5,857 nucleotides of DNA from Lachnospiraceae bacterium (GTDB taxonomy: Bacteria; Bacillota_A; Clostridia; Lachnospirales; Lachnospiraceae), in contig JAGAES010000092.1 in NCBI GenBank assembly GCA_017613055.1, positions 1 to 5,857 on the forward strand, in the 5' to 3' direction. Numbering within the stretch: the first letter of the stretch is position 1; the number at the start of each line of letters is the position of its first letter. Shown in pieces: positions 1 to 5,317 of the stretch. Both the position numbers and the translations under genes were made by a program. A model generated the notes under the pieces. It had not been told where the DNA came from. It was given only the letters and a program-made list of their open reading frames with translations, and searched no databases.

Positions 1-47
1 GAGGTTTGAAAGCCTCGGCATAACTTTTTAGTGAGGGAGATTACAAG

Positions 48-605
48 ATGAAGAAGACTGTATTGTTTGTGCTTTTGACTGTCATGGCCGTTTGTCTGTG
101 TGTATGCGGAAAGAAAGAGGCCGGGGAGAATTCCGGGAAGGATTCTTCGGGCGGCAGCAAAGAGACGACGGCTCATCCGAACGTACTCGAAAATGTCACG
201 GAGAGTAACTGCGTTAATGTCGTGAAGGATGTATTCGGAATTGAACTGAAACAGGAAGACGGATGGACCGTTTCCGAAGTGATAAGCCCGAACAAAGTGA
301 ATAACCTGCGGCTTACCTATAAGACGCCTGCAGACTTTGATTCGAACGCGTGGAACGCCTGGTTTGAGAACCTTGTTTCGTCTGCGCTTGTGGCCGGCAC
401 AGACGGAATATACGCGCTGATAATTAATCCGGATACCGGCGCTGTTTCGAAGGGTGGTAAATACACGGATGCAAAGAGATTTGTTGAAGAGGAGAATCTT
501 TCATTCAGTTATTCCTTTGACGGAAACAGCATTCAGCTGATTCCTGTCTTCTATACGGATAATAAAGGCGGAGAGATTACTCTCAGTTTCACGATAACCG
601 AATAA
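48..605 (+). CDS. Small secreted protein, probable lipoprotein, function unknown
   Basis: The 185-residue product starts with a typical export signal: two lysines (residues 2-3), a hydrophobic core (about 5-19), then a cysteine cluster at 16, 18 and 20 followed by GKKE. A Ser/Gly/Lys/Glu-rich linker (about 21-43) leads to a folded-looking domain of roughly 140 residues rich in aromatic and beta-type segments, such as NAWNAWFENL and the C-terminal ITLSFTITE. The pattern (signal, Cys-Gly, charged flexible linker, globular domain) is that of a surface lipoprotein of Gram-positive bacteria, with C20 the likely lipidated residue. However, the residue before C20 is Val, where signal peptidase II normally wants Gly, Ala or Ser. 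The start is supported by a GGGAG ribosome binding site at 35-39, eight bases upstream. I do not recognise the mature domain and assign no function. The gene converges on rpsT and appears unrelated to the genes to its right. No promoter is visible in the 47 bases upstream, so it may be transcribed from outside the window. Confidence 0.8.
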   Translation: MKKTVLFVLLTVMAVCLCVCGKKEAGENSGKDSSGGSKETTAHPNVLENVTESNCVNVVKDVFGIELKQEDGWTVSEVISPNKVNNLRLTYKTPADFDSNAWNAWFENLVSSALVAGTDGIYALIINPDTGAVSKGGKYTDAKRFVEEENLSFSYSFDGNSIQLIPVFYTDNKGGEITLSFTITE

Positions 606-626
606 TCCTCAGAAGAGCGGTATAAC

Positions 627-657
627 AAAAAAGCCCATCGCCGAAGAAGCGACGGGT
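627..657 (-). terminator. Distal rpsT terminator (second of a tandem pair)
   Basis: An 8-base-pair stem is formed by 634-641 and 649-656 around a 7-base loop. Read on the minus strand it is followed directly by a run of six U (complement of the A-run 627-632), the layout of an intrinsic terminator. Position 637/653 shows the direction: in minus-strand RNA it is a G-U wobble, but in plus-strand RNA it would be an A-C mismatch, and no U-tract follows on the plus side. It lies beyond the first rpsT terminator and would catch read-through before the convergent lipoprotein gene. Confidence 0.7.
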
Positions 658-663
658 CACGGG

Positions 664-699
664 AAATAAAAAAGGAACGGTGGGTTAGGCCGTTCCTTT
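664..699 (-). terminator. Primary rpsT intrinsic terminator
   Basis: A perfect 10-base-pair inverted repeat (671-680 with 690-699, core GGAACGG/CCGTTCC) encloses a 9-base loop. On the minus strand the stem runs straight into a U-rich tail (complement of 664-673). It begins six bases past the rpsT stop codon. On the plus strand the hairpin is followed by a weaker U-rich stretch (697-707), so it may also end transcripts of the convergent gene at 48-605, which has no other visible terminator. Confidence 0.88.
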
Positions 700-704
700 C
701 GTTA

Positions 705-968
705 TTATGCCAACTTGTTCACTGCAAGCTGCAGTCTGGAAATCTTCCTGGCGGCTGTATTCTTATGATATACGCCCTTAGCGGAAGCCTTGCTGATTGC
801 AATCGTTGCATCCTTAAGACTCTTCTCGGCAAGTGCCTTGTCACCGGCAGCCACGGCGGCATCAACTTTCTTTACAAGAGTCTTAACCTTAGACTTGATA
901 ATCTTATTCTTTAAAGTCTTGGTCTCGATAACAAGAATTCTCTTCTTAGCGGACTTGATATTAGCCAT
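705..968 (-). CDS. rpsT: 30S ribosomal protein S20
   Basis: The 87-residue product matches S20 throughout: the N-terminus MANIKSAKKRI, a Lys-rich helical body (LKNKIIKSKVKTLVKK), the conserved KGVYHKNTAARKISRL segment near residues 64-79, and a C-terminus ending AVNKLA. S20 is a primary binder of 16S rRNA and is built into the 30S subunit early. The ATG at 968-966 is the right start because an AGGAGG site (981-976) lies seven bases upstream. An in-frame GTG two codons earlier (974-972) would leave only one base after that site. Family length is about 85-90 residues, so the gene is complete. It is monocistronic here, with its own strong promoter, a structured leader and two terminators, and is divergent from lepA. 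Confidence 0.97.
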   Translation of the reverse strand: MANIKSAKKRILVIETKTLKNKIIKSKVKTLVKKVDAAVAAGDKALAEKSLKDATIAISKASAKGVYHKNTAARKISRLQLAVNKLA

Positions 969-975
969 CTTCACA

Positions 976-981
976 CCTCCT
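976..981 (-). promoter_or_regulatory. rpsT ribosome binding site
   Basis: AGGAGG on the minus strand, an exact anti-Shine-Dalgarno match, is spaced seven bases from the ATG at 968. It decides the start in favour of MANIKS and against the upstream in-frame GTG at 974. Confidence 0.93.
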
Positions 982-1011
982 GTTCGTAAACTGGTTTTCG
1001 CATGAAGTGCC

Positions 1012-1040
1012 GTACGAATCCGGACACGGACGTTTCGTAC
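1012..1040 (-). promoter_or_regulatory. Structured 5' leader hairpin of the rpsT mRNA
   Basis: On the minus strand GTACGAA (1040-1034) pairs perfectly with TTCGTAC (1018-1012). Inside, TCCG (1030-1027) pairs with CGGA (1022-1019) across a four-base UGUC loop, leaving a three-base ACG bulge (1033-1031) on the 5' side. The whole 29-base element is therefore one bulged 11-base-pair hairpin. It lies just downstream of the predicted start of transcription (about 1048) and some 30 bases before the ribosome binding site. No U-tract follows, so it is not a terminator. A role in mRNA stability or in S20 autoregulation is inference only. Confidence 0.55.
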
Positions 1041-1054
1041 ACACAGATGAAATT

Positions 1055-1083
1055 ATCATAGTACACCGCTTCGGATTTGTCAA
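1055..1083 (-). promoter_or_regulatory. rpsT promoter (sigma-A type)
   Basis: On the minus strand a perfect -35 hexamer TTGACA (1083-1078) is separated by exactly 17 bases from the -10 hexamer TATGAT (1060-1055). This predicts transcription from about 1048 and a leader of about 80 bases ahead of rpsT. Such a near-consensus promoter fits a highly expressed ribosomal protein gene. Confidence 0.88.
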
Positions 1084-1104
1084 TCATTATTTTACGAATT
1101 CTGA

Positions 1105-1133
1105 TTGTCTTCTCAACATATATATGGTATAGT
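1105..1133 (+). promoter_or_regulatory. lepA-hemW promoter (sigma-A type, extended -10)
   Basis: TTGTCT (1105-1110) and TATAGT (1128-1133) are 17 bases apart, and a TGG triplet just before the -10 (1125-1127) gives the extended -10 form TGNTATAGT. Transcription would start near 1140, leaving a leader of about 30 bases before the lepA ATG. The -35 boxes of this promoter and of the rpsT promoter are 21 bases apart, back to back. Confidence 0.75.
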
Positions 1134-1170
1134 AATCCCGATAAATGTAACCGTCAGAAAGAGAGAAACC

Positions 1171-2985
1171 ATGGCAGATTTCGATCAAAGCAAAATCCGT
1201 AATTTCTGCATCATCGCACACATCGATCACGGCAAATCGACGCTTGCGGACCGCATCATCGAGCGTACCGGTTTGCTGACGCAGCGCGAGATGCAGGAAC
1301 AGGTACTCGACAATATGGATCTGGAGCGGGAGCGCGGCATCACGATTAAGGCGCAGACCGTCCGTACAATATATAAGGCAAAGGACGGGCAGGAGTATAT
1401 CTTCAACCTGATTGATACGCCCGGCCACGTCGATTTCAATTACGAAGTATCGAGAAGCCTTGCCGCATGCGAGGGTGCAATCCTTGTCGTAGACGCTGCG
1501 CAGGGCATTGAAGCGCAGACGCTTGCAAACTGTTACCTGGCGATAGATCATAATCTTGAAATCATGCCGGTTATCAACAAAATCGATCTTCCGAGCGCCG
1601 AACCCGAACGTGTTGTCGCGGAGATTGAAGACGTAATCGGTATCGAAGCCCAGGACGCGCCGCGGATTTCCGCAAAGCAGGGCATCAATATCGACGATGT
1701 GCTTGAAGGAATCGTTGCGAAGATTCCGGCACCGAAAGGAGACCCCGAAAAGCCTCTTCAGGCGCTTATATTCGATTCGGTTTACGATTCCTATAAAGGC
1801 GTCATCATCTTTGTCCGTGTCAAGGAAGGCACGATTACGAAGCAGACGAGAATCCGCATGATGGCAACCGGCGCCGAGGAAGATATTGTCGAAATCGGCA
1901 CGTTCGGTCCGGGCAAATTCATTCCTTGCGATGAACTGCCTGCAGGAACCGTAGGCTATATTACGGCTTCTCTTAAGAACGTGAAAGAAACCCGCGTCGG
2001 CGATACGGTTACCAACGCAAACCGTCCGGCTTCCGAACCGCTTCCGGGCTATAAGAAGGTCAATTCGATGGTATATTGCGGTATGTATCCTGCCGACGGA
2101 GCCAAGTATCCGGACCTTCGGGACGCACTTGAGAAACTGCAGCTGAATGATGCTTCACTCAACTACGAGCCCGAGACATCGATTGCTCTCGGATTCGGTT
2201 TCCGCTGCGGTTTTTTGGGACTTCTGCATCTTGAAATCATCGAAGAGCGTCTCGAGCGCGAGTATAACCTTGATCTCGTTACGACTGCGCCGAGCGTAAT
2301 TTATAAGATATATAAGACCGACGGCACCTGTATCGACATCTCGAACCCTGCCAACATGCCCGATCCGACCGAGATTGAGCATATGGAAGAGCCGTTCGTT
2401 AACGCCGAAATCATGGTGACGACCGAATTTGTCGGCCCGATTATGAAACTCTGCCAGGAGCGCCGCGGCGTCTATCTCGGCATGGAATATATGGAGCAGA
2501 CACGCGCTCTTTTGAAATATGAGCTTCCGTTAAATGAAATCATTTACGATTTCTTCGATGCGTTGAAATCCCGTTCGAAGGGCTATGCGTCGTTTGACTA
2601 TGATCTGAAGGGCTATGTTCCGTCAAAACTCGTAAAGCTTGACATCCTGATTAACCACGAAGAAGTGGACGCTTTGTCATTTATCGTACATGAAGACTCG
2701 GCATACGAAAGAGGCCGCCGCATCTGCGAACGCATGAAGGACGAGATCCCGAGGCATCTGTTCGAGATTCCGATTCAGGCGGCAATCGGCAATAAAATTA
2801 TCGCCCGTGAGACCGTTAAGGCGATGCGCAAGGACGTTCTCGCCAAATGTTACGGCGGCGACATAACCCGTAAGAAGAAGCTTCTTGAGAAGCAAAAAGA
2901 AGGAAAGAAGAGGATGCGCCAGATCGGCAATGTGGAGATTCCGCAGGCTGCCTTTATGAGCGTTTTGAAGCTGGATGAAGAATAA
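1171..2985 (+). CDS. lepA: Elongation factor 4 (LepA), ribosome-bound translational GTPase
   Basis: The 604-residue product is a full-length LepA/EF4 (family about 600). The GTPase domain shows all G motifs: G1 AHIDHGKST (16-24), G2 RGIT (55-58), G3 DTPGH (82-86) with the catalytic His86, G4 NKID (136-139) and G5 SAK (167-169). EF-G-like beta-barrel and alpha/beta domains follow. The LepA-specific C-terminal domain contains the diagnostic [19 protein letters not shown] stretch beginning near 562 and the IPQAAF ending. In the family it acts on the ribosome; back-translocation, stalled-complex rescue and 30S assembly have all been proposed. The ATG at 1171 gives the usual [17 protein letters not shown] start. 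The frame is open back to a TTG at 1105, but that codon lies inside the promoter. The ribosome binding site is weak (GAGAG, 1161-1165). hemW follows with an 11-base overlap, implying co-transcription. Confidence 0.97.
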   Translation: MADFDQSKIRNFCIIAHIDHGKSTLADRIIERTGLLTQREMQEQVLDNMDLERERGITIKAQTVRTIYKAKDGQEYIFNLIDTPGHVDFNYEVSRSLAACEGAILVVDAAQGIEAQTLANCYLAIDHNLEIMPVINKIDLPSAEPERVVAEIEDVIGIEAQDAPRISAKQGINIDDVLEGIVAKIPAPKGDPEKPLQALIFDSVYDSYKGVIIFVRVKEGTITKQTRIRMMATGAEEDIVEIGTFGPGKFIPCDELPAGTVGYITASLKNVKETRVGDTVTNANRPASEPLPGYKKVNSMVYCGMYPADGAKYPDLRDALEKLQLNDASLNYEPETSIALGFGFRCGFLGLLHLEIIEERLEREYNLDLVTTAPSVIYKIYKTDGTCIDISNPANMPDPTEIEHMEEPFVNAEIMVTTEFVGPIMKLCQERRGVYLGMEYMEQTRALLKYELPLNEIIYDFFDALKSRSKGYASFDYDLKGYVPSKLVKLDILINHEEVDALSFIVHEDSAYERGRRICERMKDEIPRHLFEIPIQAAIGNKIIARETVKAMRKDVLAKCYGGDITRKKKLLEKQKEGKKRMRQIGNVEIPQAAFMSVLKLDEE

Positions 2986-4093
2986 GCAGGCAATGGAACT
3001 GTATATCCATATTCCGTTCTGTAAGAAGAAATGCAACTATTGCGATTTTCTTTCTTTCCCGGGAAAGGAATACCGTTATTGGGACTACCTCGAAGCGCTG
3101 ATGCGTGACATAAGGCGTTACGGCGGACATACGGTTTCGACTATCTATATCGGCGGCGGGACACCTTCCGCGATGCCGATCGGGTTTTATGACAAGCTGT
3201 TCGGATGCATCCGCGAGAATTTCTTTCTGCAGCCGGATGCGGAAGTTACAATTGAAGCCAATCCCGGCACGCTGACTGCGGCGAAAGCGGTTGAATACAA
3301 GCGCGCGGGAATCAACCGGATGAGTCTCGGACTTCAGTCCTCGATTGACGAAGAACTGCAGACGCTCGGACGGATTCACACCTATACCGATTTTCTGAAA
3401 TCTTTCGAAGTCGCAAGGAAAGCCGGTATCGGCAATATCAACGTCGATCTGATGATGGGCATACCGGGGCAGACCGAGGAATCGTTTAAGACGACATTGT
3501 CCCGCGTGGCGCTTCTTCATCCAGAGCACATCTCCGCTTATATGCTGATGGTTGAGGACGGAACGCCGTTTCAGGAATTATACAGAACGCAGCCCGAACG
3601 CTTTCCGAATGAGGAGACGGTCGGAAACCTTTACGAGATGACCGTCGCATTTCTCGCAAAGAAAGGCTATGAGCAATATGAAATCTCGAATTTTTCAAGA
3701 AACGGTTACGCATGTAAGCATAATACCGGCTACTGGAAACGGATTCCGTATCTCGGAATCGGACTCGGGGCGGCTTCGTTAATTGATGAAACGCGGTACC
3801 GCGTGACGACCGACCTTTCCGATTATCTGAAGGAGCTTTCCTACGAAAGCGAAGAGAAGCTTTCGATGACGGATATCAAAAATGAGACAATCATGCTCGG
3901 GCTTCGGTTAAAGGAAGGTATTTCGTATACGGATCTTAAAGAGGAGTTCGGCGAAGGCTTCGCAGGCCGCACGATAGCAAGACTCGGCCGGTATGTTGAG
4001 GACGGCTTCATGGAACACGATTACGACCGGTTTTACTTCACGACGAAAGGATATCTGGTCAGCAATACGATACTTTCCGAACTGATGGAATAA
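2975..4093 (+). CDS. hemW: HemW, radical-SAM-type heme chaperone
   Basis: The 372-residue product belongs to the HemN/HemW radical SAM family. The cluster motif CKKKCNYC (Cys16, 20, 23) is followed by DF rather than the extra Cys of true oxygen-independent coproporphyrinogen oxidases (CxxxCxxCxC), which points to HemW. The heme-binding HNxxY motif is present as HNTGYW (249-254). Other family landmarks are the SAM-site GGGTPS (60-65), EANPGT (94-99), RMSLGLQS (115-122), [10 protein letters not shown] (158-167) and a C-terminal winged-helix region (about 300-368). HemW proteins bind heme and are thought to deliver it to membrane cytochromes; older annotations call them HemN. Two in-frame starts are possible: ATG 2975, overlapping the lepA end by 11 bases, or ATG 2993 ([10 protein letters not shown]), seven bases after the lepA stop. 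Neither has a strong ribosome binding site, which suggests translational coupling to lepA. I keep the longer form. Confidence 0.93.
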   Translation: MKNKQAMELYIHIPFCKKKCNYCDFLSFPGKEYRYWDYLEALMRDIRRYGGHTVSTIYIGGGTPSAMPIGFYDKLFGCIRENFFLQPDAEVTIEANPGTLTAAKAVEYKRAGINRMSLGLQSSIDEELQTLGRIHTYTDFLKSFEVARKAGIGNINVDLMMGIPGQTEESFKTTLSRVALLHPEHISAYMLMVEDGTPFQELYRTQPERFPNEETVGNLYEMTVAFLAKKGYEQYEISNFSRNGYACKHNTGYWKRIPYLGIGLGAASLIDETRYRVTTDLSDYLKELSYESEEKLSMTDIKNETIMLGLRLKEGISYTDLKEEFGEGFAGRTIARLGRYVEDGFMEHDYDRFYFTTKGYLVSNTILSELME

Positions 4094-4098
4094 AGAAT

Positions 4099-4138
4099 AA
4101 AACGGTTTTTGCAGCGATGCGGAAACCGTTTTTCACAT
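4099..4138 (+). terminator. Intrinsic terminator closing the lepA-hemW unit
   Basis: A 10-base-pair stem (4099-4108 with 4123-4132, core ACGGTTT/AAACCGT) extends through two G-U pairs and three more pairs (4111-4113 with 4118-4120) to a GCGA loop of the stable GNRA type. The 3' arm ends in a T-run (4129-4133) followed by a T-rich stretch. It starts six bases after the hemW stop, so hrcA needs its own promoter. The A-rich 5' arm could give weak bidirectional activity. Confidence 0.85.
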
Positions 4139-4146
4139 TTTCCGGA

Positions 4147-4183
4147 GAAATCGAAAAGATTTTCGAAAAATGATAACGATTTC
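4147..4183. repeat. Nested inverted repeats upstream of the hrcA -35 box
   Basis: Two perfect 7-base inverted repeats are nested. The outer is GAAATCG (4147-4153) with CGATTTC (4177-4183). The inner is TCGAAAA (4151-4157) with TTTTCGA (4160-4166), separated by only two bases. They share positions 4151-4153, so they are alternatives rather than one combined stem. The outer arm ends three bases before the -35 hexamer. They could be a protein-binding site or chance in A/T-rich DNA; the sequence does not decide. Confidence 0.4.
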
Positions 4184-4185
4184 TG

Positions 4186-4214
4186 TTGACAAACGGATTC
4201 TATGGTGGTATCTT
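4186..4214 (+). promoter_or_regulatory. hrcA-grpE operon promoter (sigma-A type)
   Basis: A consensus -35 TTGACA (4186-4191) is followed after 17 bases by TATCTT (4209-4214), with a TGG triplet (4206-4208) giving an extended -10. Transcription would start near 4221, placing the CIRCE operator at about +5 to +31, its usual position in Firmicutes. HrcA bound there would block the vegetative promoter outside heat stress. Confidence 0.85.
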
Positions 4215-4225
4215 ATATGAGGATA

Positions 4226-4252
4226 TTAGCACTCGTGCGAGTTGAGTGCTAA
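4226..4252 (+). promoter_or_regulatory. CIRCE operator, HrcA binding site
   Basis: The arms TTAGCACTC (4226-4234) and GAGTGCTAA (4244-4252) match the CIRCE consensus at all 18 positions, with the standard 9-base spacer (4235-4243). HrcA dimers bind this inverted repeat to repress class I heat-shock operons. In the transcript it would also form a 9-base-pair hairpin about 11 bases before the hrcA ribosome binding site (GGAG, 4264-4267). The spacer carries a second, competing complement to the left arm: ACTCG (4231-4235) with CGAGT (4238-4242). Confidence 0.98.
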
Positions 4253-4273
4253 TAAAGGAAATCGGAGAAGACT

Positions 4274-5293
4274 ATGGAATTAGATGATCGAAAACTGAAG
4301 ATTCTGACAGCCATCATCCAGAATTACCTGGAAACCGGAGAGCCGGTCGGTTCGCGTACGATTTCGAAGTACACGGATCTGAACCTGAGTTCTGCCACCA
4401 TCCGGAACGAGATGTCCGACCTTGAAGAGCTCGGATTGATTATTCAGCCGCACACTTCGGCAGGGCGGATTCCTTCCGACCGCGGATACCGGCTTTATGT
4501 CGATATGATGCTCAAGGAAAAGGAAGACGAGCTTAATAACCTTAAGGTAGAACTCAACGCCAAGTCGGAACGACTCGATACGATATTGAAGGAAGCCGCG
4601 AAGGTCATCGCCGACAGCACGAATTACGCGTCGATGATCACGGTTCCGAAGTACCGTACCAAGAAGATCAAGTTCATCCAGCTGACGCAGGTGGATTTCT
4701 CGACGCTCCTTTGTGTCGTCGTTCTCGACGGGAACCTGATTAAGAACATGATGGTTCCGTGCGAGGAGGAACTGCCGAAGGAATCGCTTCTGAAGCTGAA
4801 TCTCATGATGAACACGTTCCTGCAGGGACTTGACATGCAGGAGATTAACGTAAGCGTCATGCAGAAGCTCCGTACTGAGGCTAACGAATACTCCGCTTTG
4901 ATTTCGAACATCTTAGATGCCATAGCCAAGTGTCTTGAGGACCAGGGCGTGGAAGCTTACACGAGCGGTTCCACGAACATCTTCAAGTATCCGGAGCTGA
5001 ATGAGTCCGGAAAGGCAAGCAATCTTCTCTATGCACTTGAGGAGAAGAAAGAGCTGACCGACCTGATGTATAAGGAAGGCGACAATAACCGCGGCATTCA
5101 GGTTTATATCGGAGAAGAGAACCCGATTGAAGCCACGAAGGACTGCACATTGGTTACCGCCACTTATCACATTGAGGACGGGGTTTACGGTAAGATCGGA
5201 ATTCTCGGACCGAGACGAATGGATTACGAAAAGGTTGTCGGAACCCTTCGGAATCTGATGAGCGAACTCGACGGGATTTTCCGAAAAGAATAG
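4274..5293 (+). CDS. hrcA: Heat-inducible transcription repressor HrcA
   Basis: The 339-residue product is a complete HrcA (family about 340-350). The N-terminal winged helix-turn-helix domain holds the family hallmarks EPVGSRTIS (23-31), the recognition-helix region SSATIRNEMSDLEELG (39-54) and the wing HTSAGRIPSDRGYRLYVD (60-77). A Lys/Glu-rich helical linker (about 80-110) leads to the GAF-like dimerisation domain, ending in the conserved GPRRMDY (312-318). HrcA binds CIRCE and represses heat-shock chaperone genes; in Bacillus its active fold depends on GroEL, which links repression to chaperone availability. Here it is the first gene behind a perfect CIRCE, so it represses itself together with grpE. 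The ATG at 4274 has GGAG six bases upstream. grpE follows after 24 bases with no terminator between them. Confidence 0.97.
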   Translation: MELDDRKLKILTAIIQNYLETGEPVGSRTISKYTDLNLSSATIRNEMSDLEELGLIIQPHTSAGRIPSDRGYRLYVDMMLKEKEDELNNLKVELNAKSERLDTILKEAAKVIADSTNYASMITVPKYRTKKIKFIQLTQVDFSTLLCVVVLDGNLIKNMMVPCEEELPKESLLKLNLMMNTFLQGLDMQEINVSVMQKLRTEANEYSALISNILDAIAKCLEDQGVEAYTSGSTNIFKYPELNESGKASNLLYALEEKKELTDLMYKEGDNNRGIQVYIGEENPIEATKDCTLVTATYHIEDGVYGKIGILGPRRMDYEKVVGTLRNLMSELDGIFRKE

Positions 5294-5317
5294 AAGGAAC
5301 GGATTGGAGTGACAGGA

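Noticed and set aside
1..31. Possible C-terminus of an upstream gene (open frame from 2, ending at TAG 29-31) or a small hairpin at 1-16 as its terminator
   Set aside because: Only nine codons are visible, and another frame ends at 21-23, so the reading frame cannot be decided. The hairpin has a 6-base-pair stem with a wobble, and its T-run lies eight bases away.
972..974. In-frame GTG as an alternative rpsT start (two codons upstream)
   Set aside because: Only one base separates it from the AGGAGG site, and S20 proteins begin MANIKS.
790..1005. Plus-strand open frame opposite rpsT, with a hydrophobic product
   Set aside because: It is the complement of a Lys/Ala-rich gene, which naturally reads as Leu/Phe/Ser-rich. 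There is no promoter or ribosome binding site of its own.
1012..1040. Transcription attenuator in the rpsT leader
   Set aside because: No U-tract follows the hairpin on either strand, so it cannot be an intrinsic terminator as seen here.
1105..1170. N-terminal extension of LepA from a TTG at 1105
   Set aside because: The stretch overlaps the predicted -35 and -10 boxes, and LepA proteins start close to the SKIRNF segment.
1087..1551. Long open frame on the minus strand opposite the lepA start
   Set aside because: It overlaps the lepA promoter and the antisense of the conserved GTPase domain, has no good ribosome binding site and looks like no known protein. The same holds for the other antisense frames opposite lepA, hemW, hrcA and grpE.
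2975..4093. Oxygen-independent coproporphyrinogen III oxidase (HemN)
   Set aside because: The fourth cysteine of the CxxxCxxCxC motif is Phe here, and the HNxxY heme-binding motif of HemW is present.
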